A stretch of 64,000 nucleotides of DNA. Origin: Maylandia zebra (taxonomy: Eukaryota > Chordata > Actinopteri > Cichliformes > Cichlidae). A program made the position numbers and the translations under genes. A model generated the notes under the pieces. The model did no database searches and was not told where the DNA came from. It saw nothing but the letters and a program-made list of their open reading frames with translations. Every line of letters starts with the position of its first letter. Positions within the stretch are counted from its first letter, which is position 1. Positions 14,601 through 29,736 of the stretch are shown in pieces. The stretch is from assembly GCF_041146795.1 (NCBI RefSeq), contig NC_135172.1:44123123-44187122 (forward strand), given 5' to 3'.

Positions 14601-15391
14601 GTTTTTGCGACATCGACGTCCAGACGCTGGAGAGCATCCTGCGGCGGGAAACGCTCAACGCCAAAGAGATGGTGGTGTTCGAGGCGGCGCTGAACTGGGC
14701 CGAGGCCGAGTGTCAGAGGCAGGATTTGCCGCCAACCATCGAGAACAAGCGCCTGGTGCTGGGTAAGGCCATCTACCTGATCCGCATCCCCGCCATGGCG
14801 CTGGAGGACTTTGCCAACGGGGCGGCGCAGTCTGGCGTGCTCACGCTCAACGAGACCAATGACATCTTCCTGTGGTACACCGCAGCCAACAAGCCCGATC
14901 TGCTGTTCTGCACCAAACCGCGTAAAGGCCTGTCGCCGCAACGCTGCCACCGCTTCCAGTCTTGCGCTTACAGGAGCAACCAGTGGCGGTACCGAGGTCG
15001 CTGCGACAGCATCCAGTTCGCGGTCGACAAGCGCGTCTTCATCGCCGGCTTCGGCCTGTACGGCTCCAGCTGCGGCTCGGCCGAATATAACGCCAAGATT
15101 GAGCTGAAGCGCCAGGGCGTACCGATGGCCCAGCGCATCATCAAGTACTTCTCCGACGGCTCGAGCAGCACCTTCCCCGTGTCGTTCGAGTACCCGGTGC
15201 AGATCGAGCCGGACACTTTCTACACCGCCAGCGTGGTGCTGGACGGCAACGAGCTGAGCTACTTCGGCCAGGAGGGCATGACCGAGGTGCAGTGTGGGAA
15301 AGTGACCTTCCAGTTCCAGTGCTCCTCCGACAGCACCAACGGCACTGGCGTGCAGGGAGGCCAGATCCCCGAGCTCATCTTCTACGCCTGA
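11602..15391 (+). CDS. btbd3: BTB/POZ domain protein 3-like
   Basis: Coding exons: 11602-11741, 12052-12142, 14160-14278 and 14359-15391, giving 460 residues, about the length of the short vertebrate BTBD3 isoform. Order: short N terminus (MAAELFPTKK, then VQQYQQQNLTNNN); BTB domain from about residue 45 (MFNNEMMADVHFVVGPPGG, YVLAVGSSVFHAMFYGELAE); BACK domain (CVNFLETSLSAKNACVLLSQ, RCWEVIDAQAE); C-terminal PHR domain (HRFQSCAYRSNQWRYRGRCD, DGNELSYFGQEGMTEVQCGK), ending GGQIPELIFYA. BTB-BACK-PHR proteins of this group are Cul3 adaptor-type proteins; BTBD3 steers dendrite orientation in mammalian neurons. The residues around the BTB start favour btbd3 over btbd6. Which teleost duplicate this is cannot be told. 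The last exon is very GC-rich at third positions, unlike the introns. Confidence 0.93.
12610..13460 (-). mobile_element. LINE remnant (L2/CR1-group endonuclease start) in btbd3 intron 2
   Basis: On the minus strand an open stretch (13020-12781) reads ALLNVRSLVNKTFLLNDFL, then ALFLTETWI. This is the opening of an AP-type endonuclease domain as found in CR1/L2-group LINE ORF2 proteins. The adjacent DNA has no long ORF. It is a truncated, inactive fragment in the 2 kb intron before exon 14160-14278. Confidence 0.65.
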
Positions 15392-17640
15392 CGGGCGGAA
15401 CGGAGGGCGCCGCAGAGATTCCTGCTTCACTGCCATGTTGACTTTAAAACTGTGGAGTTCTCAGGAAGTTACCGAAGGAAAGACGGACTCGCTGAGCCTC
15501 AAAGACGGAACAACGACGACTCGATGGAAACGTGAAGAAACAAGAAGACGTCCCTCCTGTTCATCGTCTCCGTTATGTAGGAGTTGGAAGAAAAGACGAT
15601 GGCTTCAGGTTGGTCGGGACTACTTTCAGTGGCAGATTAATCCACAGCTGTCAGCAGACATCACACTACAAACACCTGTGCAATCCTGTCTGAAAGCCCC
15701 GTTTAAAGGTCTTGTGTTAGTCTGTTCAGTCCACAGAACCACAGAGGACTTCCACAAGCTGTCGATCATATCTATTGATTAAACACTAAAACTACAATCA
15801 ATCAGATATTCAGGTCACCAGATAAAAGCAAGTACAGACGAGTGTGTTTGCTTTTAAAAGCGACTGAGATGATCGAACACATCTTTTATTACTCACGGTG
15901 GACGTTAACCAGATAATTAAAGAGACACAAGCAGTGATTTGACTTTGTGTGGCTGCAGTCTGAATGTGAACATCAGCTCTGAAGCAGGAGGACAATATGT
16001 TCCCTGTAGTCTGATTCAGCTGTTTGTGGGAGTTTTTCCTCTGAGCTCTGTCACGGCTGTCAGGATATTTCGCTCTCTGATCTGGTTCCTGAGCGTTTGA
16101 TATAAACGTTCACCAGCTCAGCGCCGCGCGACTTTAAAATCCTGAAATTCTGCTCCAGATGTTTTCACCTGAACTGTTTCTCTGTTCCACCCTCACGTTC
16201 TTGGGAAGCTTTATTACGGTTCAGGTCTCACTGCGCCCTCTTGTGGTGCCGAGTGGTATTACACGACAGCCCTGTTTGAGCTTCAGCACAGCTGTGTTGG
16301 CCTCAGTCACAGCATCTGTTCGTTTCTGCTGAACGCTTTGTTCGTTTTAGGTTTTAAACTTTGTTTTTAAACACAGGAATTTCCAATAATACCTTTTGGT
16401 GCAAACGTGCCATAAATAAATAAATAAAGCAGCCCACAAATGCAACTGTTTTATTTTGGTTGGTCAGACAGTTTCTTCTCCTGGAGCAGAGCTTTAAGAT
16501 TTTTCAGGAACTTGGGGACTTCTTCCAAACATAAACTGGGAGGACTGGGCGAGCAGCGTCTCTGAAGGTTTTCAGTTTGTTGCCTTAAAGAAAACGTTTG
16601 AATTTAATAAAATTTGTAAAAGTGAGATTCTTAAACATTCCTGCTGTTGATGAAGGAATCAAAGTTTTATTTTAGTTTGTGTTCGTGGACGGTTCATCAC
16701 ATTCCTGATTTTCTGTTTCTGATTTGTTTGAAGCAATTAAAATGACGTTTCACTGAAATGTTCCTGTGATTTTTAACTCTATTTAATTTTATAGTTTAAA
16801 ATCCTCGGGCTCTTACTTTGAAAATCACATGTGTACCTATGTTATCCTAGGTTTTTGTTGAAGGTGTGTAAATGGATTTCTGTGACAGACACTACTCGTC
16901 TTCCTCTTTTTCTTTGTGTAATCTGAAAAATTACTTTTTTTTTTTTTTTTGATCGTAGACGAAGACATAGTTTGTTTGTTTGTTTGTTTCCTGTCGTCTG
17001 TTTCAGCCAGAATGTGCAGTGAGTCGGCGGCCTTATCGATGTGTTACTGTGACACATTTGGAAATAAAAGGTTTGATGGATTTTTCTCTGAGTCTCAGTT
17101 TTTGTCTCACGCTGAAAAAAATCCCATCTGAACGTTTCAGAGGGAAGAAATGATTCCAGCGAGTCTGTGAATGAAAAATGTAATAAATTCACATAAAAAT
17201 GGAATTTTACTGCATTTCCATTAACTTTGATTTGATAAACGAATCAAACCAAAGTTTGTGCGAGAAAGCACAAATGAAATTTGAAGTAAGAAAAATGTTT
17301 TCTGATTAAATAAATTATGAAAACATTTCATTCGTAGTTTACTTTTTATCAAATATTTTCTGGTAACTTTCAGGCAGGAAAAGGAGGTCATGAAATCCAA
17401 ACTTTGAAAGAAAGAATCCAGTTTATTTCACATGATTACAGATTACAAACATCAACATAACAGCTTCAAATTCTGACGTTTTTCCAAAATGTTTGGGAAA
17501 CGAGAAAAACAAAAACTTCATTAAAAATTACAAACGTAAAGAGTAAAAATGGTTAAATACTGAATGAAATCATAAATAATCTGACCTTTGGCTCAATGTG
17601 AATGAACAAAGATTTACCCTCAATGTTTCTACATATAATA
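15392..17640 (+). other. btbd3 3' UTR and AT-rich intergenic DNA
   Basis: No coding sequence is supported here. AATAAA near 16420 and AATAAAA near 16605 could end btbd3 transcripts. A poly-T run lies near 16936 and a short (TTTG)n run near 16970. I see no RNA gene. Confidence 0.4.
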
Positions 17641-18400
17641 ACGTGTTCTAACTTATAATAACGCTTTTCTGTCACCTGGTGAAATATGCTGACGACACAG
17701 TTCTCCTGTCACTGCTGTCAGGCCCTCACAGCACCACGAGTTTGTAGAGAGGTGTGACAGCCCCAAACTTGAATGTGAGCAAAACCAAAGAGAGGCGTCG
17801 CCCAGAGGGGAGGCATTGAAATGCGGTGGTGACCTTCTCCAGCAGGCAGATGGATCTGGCTGCTTCAGTCACGGGAAGCTAGTGGAGGTAGCTGAGGAGT
17901 ACAAATACCTGGGAAGCATCTTTGACAACCTCCTGAGATTCTCTGCCAACACAGAGGAGATTCTCAGGAGGTGCCACCAACGGCTACACCTCCTTAGGAA
18001 ACTCAACTCCTTTGGAGTCAGCACAGCCATCATCATGACTTTTTACGATGCCTTCCAGGGAAGCATCATGACCTTCTCCATCAGCCTTCATACAGGAACA
18101 GACTGCAGCACACTGCATCAGCGTGCTCTACAGTCATCGGCCTGTCAGAACTGACAGGTTTTCAGCCAACAGGCCTCAGACAGGCAGCCAAAATCATCAA
18201 CGACCCCTCTCACATTCTTCTCCCCGCATTTCAATGCTCCCCTCTGGGCGACGCCTCCGCTGCATTTCCTGCAGGACCGAGAGGAGGAGGAGCGCCACCT
18301 TTGTTATTATCTCACTCTTATTGCCTGTTTATGCCCTGGCCTTATCCTCATCGACATGCTGCTCTGTCGTATCTTAATTGGGGATAATTAAAATTTTCTG
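17640..18400 (+). mobile_element. Rearranged LINE reverse-transcriptase remnant
   Basis: The + strand encodes the RT catalytic motif region (KYADDTVLLSLLSG near 17690), then AEEYKYLGSIFDN and ILRRCHQRLHLLRKLNSFGV, then a late ORF piece (SMLPSGRRLRC, near 18235). These are typical of fish L2/Rex1-group LINEs. The pieces are in different frames and the ORF is broken. A stretch at about 17785-17820 is an inverted near-copy of about 18226-18256. The fragment ends about 170 bases before the acaa1 start codon. Confidence 0.65.
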
Positions 18401-18572
18401 ATTCTTTTCGTCTGACCTGATAAATCCGCTGCATGCGCGCGCACTGTTTGTCCCTCCGCTCCTCCCGTCCTGGCTTTACGAACCCGGATGTTGTTGGAGC
18501 GGACTCTGGGTTCAGAGTCCAGTCTGGAGCCGAACTCCGCTCCGCGAGTCTCCTGTCAGCTCCTCCGCCGTC

Positions 18573-22985
<4,413 letters not shown>

Positions 22986-23290
22986 CTGCTCAGACTGACC
23001 CGTCGCCTGAAACGCATCGATCAGTCGAGGCCCGTCACGTGACCAATGGAGTCGCTTCTGTCTCGGTCGCCCTTCATGTTAAACTGTTGGAACATTTCTA
23101 ACTGCAGCTGATTCCGTGCCTTTGTTTCCTGATCATTGATAAATCAGCAAAGATCAATAACTCACATTTACTTCCTGCTAGCTGAGCTGCTCAGCACGAC
23201 TGTGACATTCAGAGCTGCATCAGGTTCAGGTGTCTCGGTGACGCTCTGAAGGACCGATCCAAACCAGTGACTCTGCCTGTAATCTGTAAG

Positions 23291-23296
23291 AATAAA
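23291..23296 (+). terminator. acaa1 polyadenylation signal
   Basis: AATAAA about 305 bases after the acaa1 stop, followed by GT-rich DNA. It probably ends the acaa1 transcript near 23315. Confidence 0.6.
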
Positions 23297-23559
23297 ACAT
23301 TTCCACATCACCTGATGTCTCTGAGGTCTCGACTGTTTAGACTTCACCGTCCCGTTTCGTGGTGTTCTTTACCACCAGGGTGCGCCGTTAGTGAAACGTC
23401 ACAGTTTTCACACTGAAGCATCATGGAGGTCTCGTGTTTATTCTCACCACCTCTGAGGTGGATGTGATCAGCCTGGGAGGAGCAGGTAACTTGGCAACGA
23501 CGGGCATGTCCTAGCAGCGTGACTCTGAAGTGCTGGACTGTTTGTAGGTTTTCTCCCCA

Positions 23560-24047
23560 ACAAACAACAATGTCGACGAAACGTTTTGCGCCATCAAAGG
23601 CAGCTGTGCAGCAGCACCTGAAAGGCAGAGGACGATGCTAACCATCGCACAAAAAGTTGGACTTCTCGCCATGCTAAGGGAAGGTAGAAGTTACTGTTCT
23701 TGCTTCCTCTACTTCCGTACCGTTGATTCGTTAATGTTGAATTCTCTGCAGCTGCTCTACTCTCATGTTCTGGACCTGAAAACAGGGTTTGACCTTTGGT
23801 TTCATCCTATAATACTGGACTCATTTTTCTACGTAGGTTTGAACTTTGAGAGTTTAAACAAGAAAGAAAAGTGTGACAATGTTCACGCCTGTCTGAGAAA
23901 AGAGTATAAAGTGTGCAGTGAGGGGGTTTGACAGCCTTAAAACATCTATAATCATTGTAAAAAATAAAGTTGGCTACTTCGCGGATTTCACCTATCGCGG
24001 CTTATTTTTGGAGCGTAACTCCTGCGATAAACGAGGGACCGCTGTAC
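23560..24047 (+). mobile_element. pogo/Tigger-like DNA transposon remnant
   Basis: The + strand reads LTIAQKVGLLAMLREGRSY, like the N-terminal helix-turn-helix of pogo/Tigger/Jerky transposases, followed by non-coding DNA. The right end, ATAAACGAGGGACCGCTGT near 24045, matches the known Tigger terminal repeat (ACAGCGGTCCCTCGTTTA in reverse). The left terminal repeat was not found and most of the transposase is missing. It is dead and possibly internally deleted. Confidence 0.65.
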
Positions 24048-24059
24048 CACCCTACCAAG

Positions 24060-24235
24060 TCTCTTGCCCTTTGACCCCCAAATTTTCTTGATCCGTCTCT
24101 GTCTTGAAAGAGTAGTTGTCAAACAGCTAACAGATCATCTGCAGAGGAATGGCTTATTTGAAGAGTTTCAGTCAGGTTTCAGAGCCCAGCACAGAAACTG
24201 CATTGCTGTCATCTCCCTTCTGATGTCTTAGTTCT
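24060..24235 (+). mobile_element. LINE reverse-transcriptase fragment
   Basis: The + strand encodes RVVVKQLTDHLQRNGLFEE then FQSGFRAQHRN, which is RT block 1/2 of L2-group LINEs. It is only about 60 codons long and abuts the Tigger remnant. Confidence 0.6.
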
Positions 24236-24599
24236 TCGCTGCGACTCTCTGCGATCCGGTTTCTAGGGCCGCCCTTTTCCCTTCCAGCTACAATATCCCC
24301 GTTTCCCAGTAATCTCTGCTGTTCAATAAAAACTCTTGTAAATATTTACACAGTGTGTTTGTGTCCACGCTTTGTGCGAACCTGAGGTTCATGACAGGAT
24401 GATGGACCTGCTCGGCAGGAGAAAAACAGGAAGACACCGGCTTTATTTTGTCCAAAGTAAATGAAGATCCTCACCTGTCTGTGGCAGGAAGGCTAACTGT
24501 AATGCTCGTTTCTCAAAGGATAAAATAAGTTGATTTAATCACAGCTTTGACTCGCACTGCATTTGTTGGACAGAGGGGAAAGAAAGTTGTAATCCTTCA

Positions 24600-24757
24600 C
24601 AGTAAAACCTGACGGTCCTTGTGCTCGGCCCCTCCCACAAACCTGCAATGCGACTGCTTCCACGTCAGAATCCAGAAATGAAACTGAGTGAGAGCTGCAG
24701 CTGAAACAAGAGCATTAAACTGTCTCAACAACACAGCAGAGCTTCTGTCCGACAGTG
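24600..24757 (+). promoter_or_regulatory. TRIM-type non-coding first exon, type I, with IRF-like element
   Basis: The segment TCCAGAAATGAAA (24671-24683) followed by GTGAGAG and CAGCTGCAG recurs before the third TRIM gene (53337-53380). Both end in a strong donor of the form TG/GTGAGTAC (here after 24757). AAATGAAACT fits an IRF-binding core (AANNGAAA). Flanking DNA is a tandem near-copy of the block that follows. It is inferred to be a promoter and untranslated exon for a TRIM transcript. The only TRIM coding exon downstream is 9.3 kb away at 34063. The start is approximate. Confidence 0.45.
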
Positions 24758-25049
24758 GTGAGTACAGATGACACGTTTTAGAGTCCAAACCAAATGTGAC
24801 TTCCTGTCTATGTGGCAGGAAATCCAACTGTAAACATGTTCCTTCTCCGAAGGATAAAATAAGTGTTCATTCGACGGCATTTGCTGAACAGAGAAAAAGA
24901 AGTTTATCGTAAAAATGTTCCTCTGTGATCACAGTGCCTGAGAGGCTCCCCACTTTAACATCAAACAAATAAATTAAATCAAAGAATCTAACTAAATCTT
25001 TATCTTGTTGCTTTGCCAGGGCGTGTCCCACTTTTGCTCCTTGTTAATA

Positions 25050-25225
25050 AGTATAAACCATAAAATTATAAATGAGAAGGAAAGAAGCTCTGTGAAAAAG
25101 CTACAGTCAAGTCCTGTTTGTCTCTAAACAAGTTTGAGCTCAGACAAATCTGAATCTCTTCACAGGAACATCAAACTCAGTTCATCACATTCATTTTCAC
25201 ACAGCAGAGCTTCTGTCAAACACGG
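25050..25225 (+). promoter_or_regulatory. TRIM-type promoter and non-coding first exon, type II (TATA)
   Basis: The block TTGCTCCTTGTTAATAAG then TATAAACCATAAAAT (TATA near 25052) is repeated almost exactly at 47053-47090 before the second TRIM gene. It is followed in both places by CAGTCAAGTCC and GTTTGTCTCTAAAC and a donor GTGAGTACAGA (here after 25225). Conservation of TATA, exon body and donor argues for a real first exon, probably spliced to the acceptor at 34053. Confidence 0.5.
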
Positions 25226-25254
25226 GTGAGTACAGATGATCACGCTTCCTGTTT

Positions 25255-26607
25255 CTACACAAATCTTCTGCGACACGGGCGGTTGCCCGGGGCGGCATCA
25301 CGGGCATCGGCTAAAAAAAAAAAAAAAATGCTTGTACTCATGCTGCCCCGACATCAGCCCGCGCACATCGGGAATGTCACAGGCACCGATCGGTTTTCTG
25401 TCGCCCCTTTGCTGGGAGTAAGGGCGCCCTCCGTTTGCGAGGTGCACCTGCTGCTTGCGGCGCAGAGAGGAGAGGGCGGGGCGGCGGGGGCTTCTCTGGC
25501 TGGCTGGAGCAGCGTCTAATAACCAACTAACAAAATAAAACAACATAAAAACAAACCAACAAACACGAAAACACCAGACATCATGATACAGACTTATCAT
25601 TTGCACTGATGTTTTTTAGAAATTCTACACGCGAAAAGTGAGTGCGAGAGCCCTCGGTGCGCCTGCGCGCTGCTGAAGTCAAAGTAAACTTTATTGTCAT
25701 CTCCGCTACAGACAGTCCAGCATATAGAGACGAGACGACGAGGCTCCAGTTACAGCAGTGCAAGTAAACAAACAATAAATATAAGAAGAGTAAGAAAATA
25801 AATCTACACTTTAGGACTCGGGGTAAAGGATCAATAACAATTTAAAATTTACAGTTTGATGATTTAAAGTCTCACACACAACCCGTCGAAAGGGGCGGGG
25901 CCTGCTGCTTCCAAATAGAGCACATTTCATTCATAATGTTGTAAATCCAAGCCCATCATGGATTCATGATTTGAATCCTGGGTTGTGTGAAATCCCAGAA
26001 ATAAACCTTAGACAAAGTGAATCTGTGAACTGTGTGTTAGGTTATGTTGTGGTGATCCTCGGGTTGCGGGACTTGTGTTCATACTGGAGGGCAAAATGAA
26101 AACCAAGATGGACAAAAACAGTTCAAAGCCATCAGGTGCTCAGTTTAGAAAAAAGAGAAAAGAAGAGGAGGAGAAACGAGCGACAGATGCAGGTAAGCAG
26201 ATGTGTGATTGGATAATGGCAGGTCATCCTGAACCAATCAGAGTCAGAATACTTTATTAATCCCTGAGGAAAATATGTGGGTTACAGTTGCTCCAAGAAG
26301 AAATGGTAAAAATAGCAACAGTAACAGACTAAACTTCAAACAATACATTATGTTACAGATTTTAATATTAATTAGTCAGTGTCAATTGTTGATTCATCCT
26401 GTTCTCATTGTATGAAGAAGCCGTTTGCATACTATGCATAGTCTCTCTCTTTTCATATGTGTGTGTGTACAACAGTTTTATGTTAATGTATAATCCTTAA
26501 TATGTTTTGTTTGTGTGTGTGTGTGTGTGTGGGGGGGTGGGGGGGGGGGGGGGGGGGTAGAGGGAGTGTTCGCCCAGGGCACCAAACAGGCTAGGACCGC
26601 CACTGCT
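25255..26607 (+). mobile_element. hAT-type remnant with ZMYM1-like first exon
   Basis: The right end reads GCTAGGACCGCCACTG at about 26591-26606, like a hAT terminus (CAGTGGCGGTCCTAGC in reverse). Inside, 26093-26193 encodes MKTKMDKNSSKPSGAQ, then RKKRKEEEEKR, and ends ATGCAG/GTAAGC, a good donor. This resembles the first exon of ZMYM1/hAT-derived DUF4371 proteins. No later exon is present. Other repeats (a LINE-like 3' end at about 25680-25810, another at about 26238-26330) interrupt it. The left boundary is uncertain. Confidence 0.45.
26505..26561 (+). repeat. (GT)n microsatellite running into poly-G
   Basis: About 11 GT units are followed by a nearly pure G tract of about 30 bases with one T and a GG-T-G interruption. 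It is directly visible and likely to be length-unstable. Confidence 0.9.
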
Positions 26608-26640
26608 TCAGCTGTTCATCCCTCCTTTTATGAGAATCCA

Positions 26641-27369
26641 AGGTTACGTTCACTCTGCAGGTCTTGATGCTCAATTCCGATTTTTTGATCAAATCCGATT
26701 TTTTTGTCTGCTCGTTCACACTACAAATAAAATGCGACAGCAAACGCGCTCTAGTGTGAACGCTCAAAGCGGCCGCGTGCGCAAAAGAAGACGTCACACA
26801 CTGTTTAGTCCCAGAGCAACAGTATTGTTTGACTGATGGCCTTAATATAAAGACTTCGGACTTCACGTTTCCCAATTTTTGCTTTAAGTTATTTTGTTAT
26901 TTACATAATAATGTAAATAACAAAATAATGATCCTTATTACTGTTTAAGAGAGGAGCGCTGCTTCGAAGAATAGCTGCAGATTTCTGTCACAATCTGCAG
27001 ATTATACAGAACAAACAAAATGTTCACGTTTCTCCAACGTTGTCTTCCCAACAGTTTCACTGACATCTACACTGGATGGCCAGGAAGTGTTCACGATGTC
27101 TTCTCCGGCGCTGATAATTGGCGTCTGTCTTGTGTCAGTGACGTAAAAGACGGATTTAATGCGACATGACCATCAAACAGCAGTCGCTTTCTGAAACATC
27201 AGATATGTATCGGATTCAGCACCACATACGAAAGTGACCCATGCAGGTCGGATTTGAAAATATCGGATTTGTGCCGTTCACACTGTCACACCATGATCGG
27301 ATAGATGGTCGCATAGGGTCAGAAAAATCGGATTTAATGCGCTTTCGCCTGCAGTGTGAACGTAGCCTA
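26641..27369 (+). mobile_element. PIF/Harbinger-like element, internally deleted
   Basis: The ends are inverted repeats: AGGTTACGTTCACTCTGCAG on the left against TAGGCTACGTTCACACTGCAG read from the right. Inside, the + strand reads FTDIYTGWPGSVHD (27059-27100), a recognisable Harbinger transposase block. Only about 730 bases remain, so most of the transposase is gone. A CAA/TAA flank is compatible with a 3-base target duplication that has one change. Confidence 0.65.
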
Positions 27370-27837
27370 AATCAGTCAAATACATTTGAATTACTGGAGT
27401 CATGTTATAGTCAAATCTAAAAAAAAAACCTGGGTCACCAATAGGTGAACCGCAGTTGGAATATAGTCCCAGTCCCATTCTTAGAGGACCTGACCTGTTA
27501 CTAGATTTGAATGGAGAGTTTCTATTTTACTCTGCACAACTTTTGTCATATTTACGGTATAGTTATTTTAATCTGCACCGCCTTATTTTTAGTCTATGTA
27601 CACAGGAAGCACACAGACCAATCGCGTGCATTGAAGCTAATTCCATGTGGCGCTACTCAGCTTGTCACATAATTTATTCAAAGCGCATGTGGAAGAAAAC
27701 TGCATGAAGACCAGATGCAGAAATCTGAAGAAGTAAGTCAAAGAAACAGAAGGGTTGAAGCTGAGAGGGTTCACGTGTGAAGTCTAGTTAAGGAAAAAGA
27801 AGAAAAGATGAAACTCAAACTACATCTTGTCATTATT

Positions 27838-28050
27838 TTTATAATAATAATAATAATGGAGTGGATTTATATAGCGCTTTTCAAGGCACCCAAAGCGCTT
27901 TACAATGCCACTATTCATTCACTCTCACATTCACACACTGGTGGAGGCAGCTACAGTTGTAGCCACAGCTGCCCTGGGACAGACTGACAGACGCGAGGCT
28001 GCCATATCGCGCCATCGGCCCCTCTGGCCAACACCAGTGGTCAGAGGGGC
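27838..28050 (+). repeat. Interspersed repeat with TATATAGCGC start, copy 1
   Basis: After an (ATA)n run comes a block with TTTATATAGCGCTTTTC, CCAAAGCGCTTTACA, TTCACACACTGGTG and GAGGCTGCC. The same ordered blocks are at 44832-45060. It is non-coding; family unknown to me. Confidence 0.6.
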
Positions 28051-28213
28051 CTAATTAGTAATTAAGCATTTATTTGAAAATAACTTGTTATCTTTGAATG
28101 TAAAACCCATTTTACTTGAAATGAGACAAACGCACTTTATTATTATTTTATACCCAGAGTATGGTTCAGCTGTGAACTGTGAACATTAAAAATAAACATT
28201 GCTGAAATACTAC

Positions 28214-28781
28214 TGTCATGGTCCGGAGTCTGCGACTCCGTGTTTATGTTTAGTTTATTAGTATTCTGTGATTTTGGTTACCTGGGTGTTTGTACTCTTC
28301 TGTTTCATGGTTCATGTTCCTATGTTCTGTTTCCCCCAGTCTGTGTTTAGTTGGTGTGTTACGTCATTGCGTGTATGTGTTGCCTGTTTTATTGCAAAGG
28401 TCTGCATCTTATGTGAGTGTTTTCAGTTTGCCTCCCTAGTCTCGTCACGATAATCACTCCCAGCTGTGTTCCCCACCTGTGTGTAATCTCCCTGTGTTCT
28501 CTGAGTGTATTTAAGTTGTGTCTTCTGTCATAGTAGTTGCTGGTTCGTCTGTGTTGTTTCCCCTCGGTCTCCCTGCATCTCTCCATGTGTATTTCCCCGG
28601 ACCTCCCTGCATCTTCGTTTCTGGTTTGTTTTGTTAGTTTTACCCAGTTTAGGCTCCAGTTTCATGTTCCCAGTGGCTTTGTTGTTTGTATTTCTTTCGT
28701 TAATAAATACTCACCTGCACCAGAGCTGCCGCGTCCTGGTCCTACATAATTCCACACGGCTTGCCCCAGCAAACCGTGACA
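28214..28781 (+). mobile_element. Solo LTR, Gypsy-like (fossil)
   Basis: A 568-base block begins TGTCATGG, ends CCGTGACA and is flanked on both sides by the 5-base target duplication ACTAC (28209-28213 and 28782-28786). It contains AATAAA near 28700. No internal retrotransposon sequence is present, so this is a recombined single LTR. The intact target duplication suggests it is fairly young. The family is inferred from end sequence and duplication size. Confidence 0.75.
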
Positions 28782-29394
28782 ACTACTGAATATTACTTTC
28801 TTTGTTTTATTTGACAGCCAGATATTATACTTCATAGATTTGAAACCTTAGCACTGTGAATTCAGGATTGCATGCTATTGGTGAGCAGTGGGTTTGTAAT
28901 AACAAACCCAGTCTCCAGTCAGAATTAGTGCTGTTCCAGTATAACACAAATTCAAAGACCATTTATATTACATATTACAATCTTTATGATGTAAAGCACC
29001 ACATTTTTCTGTTTTACCTGTACTATCACTTATTATGAAAATGGACAGAACCTGGGATAACCTTCCTCATGAATAAATAAATAATTACTAGGGACCACTA
29101 AATATGTGTGTTATGCTCTAGCAAAGTGTATGGCAGTGCAAAATAAGGGTTAAAAGGGTGTCCCCGCCCCGGTCCCCAAAACCAGAAGTCTATAGCAATT
29201 CAAATCTAGGTGACTGGACATACAGACACCTGTCTATATACAGTCCCATAGTTGATGGTGTATCTCAGAGCACAAATCAAGTCATGAAATTGCCTTTAGA
29301 CCTCTGGGACAGAATTATATCAAGGCACAGGAGGAACAGAAATCTTTCTGTGGCAATAAGGTCCCAACAAGCAAAGTGGCTCCATCATCCATAA

Positions 29395-29736
29395 ACGGAA
29401 GAAGTTTGGAACCCCAGGACTCTAGCCAGAGCTAGCTGCCCGTCCAATCTGAGCGATCGGGGTAGATGAGCCTTAGACAGGGAGAGGACCATGAACTCGA
29501 TGGTCACTCTGCAAGAGATCCAGAAGCAGAACCTTCCAGAAGGATGACCACCTGCAGCTCTTCATCAGTCAGAGCTGTATGGTAGAGTGGCCAGCCAGAG
29601 CCACTCCTCAGTAAAACCCCACTTGGAGTTTGCCAAAAGGCAGGCGAAGGACTCTCAGACCTCAGCCTGAATGCCAAGGTTTATGTCTAGAGGAAACCAG
29701 GCACGTCTACCCAATACCATCCCTCGAGTGAAGCAT
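29395..29736 (+). mobile_element. Tc1-like transposase fragment
   Basis: The block contains AGCGATCGGGGTAGA, GAGGACCATGAACTCGATGG, AACCTTCCAGAAGGA, GTATGGTAGAGTGGCCAG and ACTTGGAGTTTGCCAAAAGG, the familiar order of a fish Tc1-family transposase gene. It is broken, with no long ORF, no terminal repeat in place, and internal deletions. Confidence 0.6.

Noticed and set aside
14309-15436. A 375-codon open frame on the minus strand
   Set aside because: It lies opposite the last btbd3 exon and is open because that exon is very GC-rich at third positions. The product has no domain.
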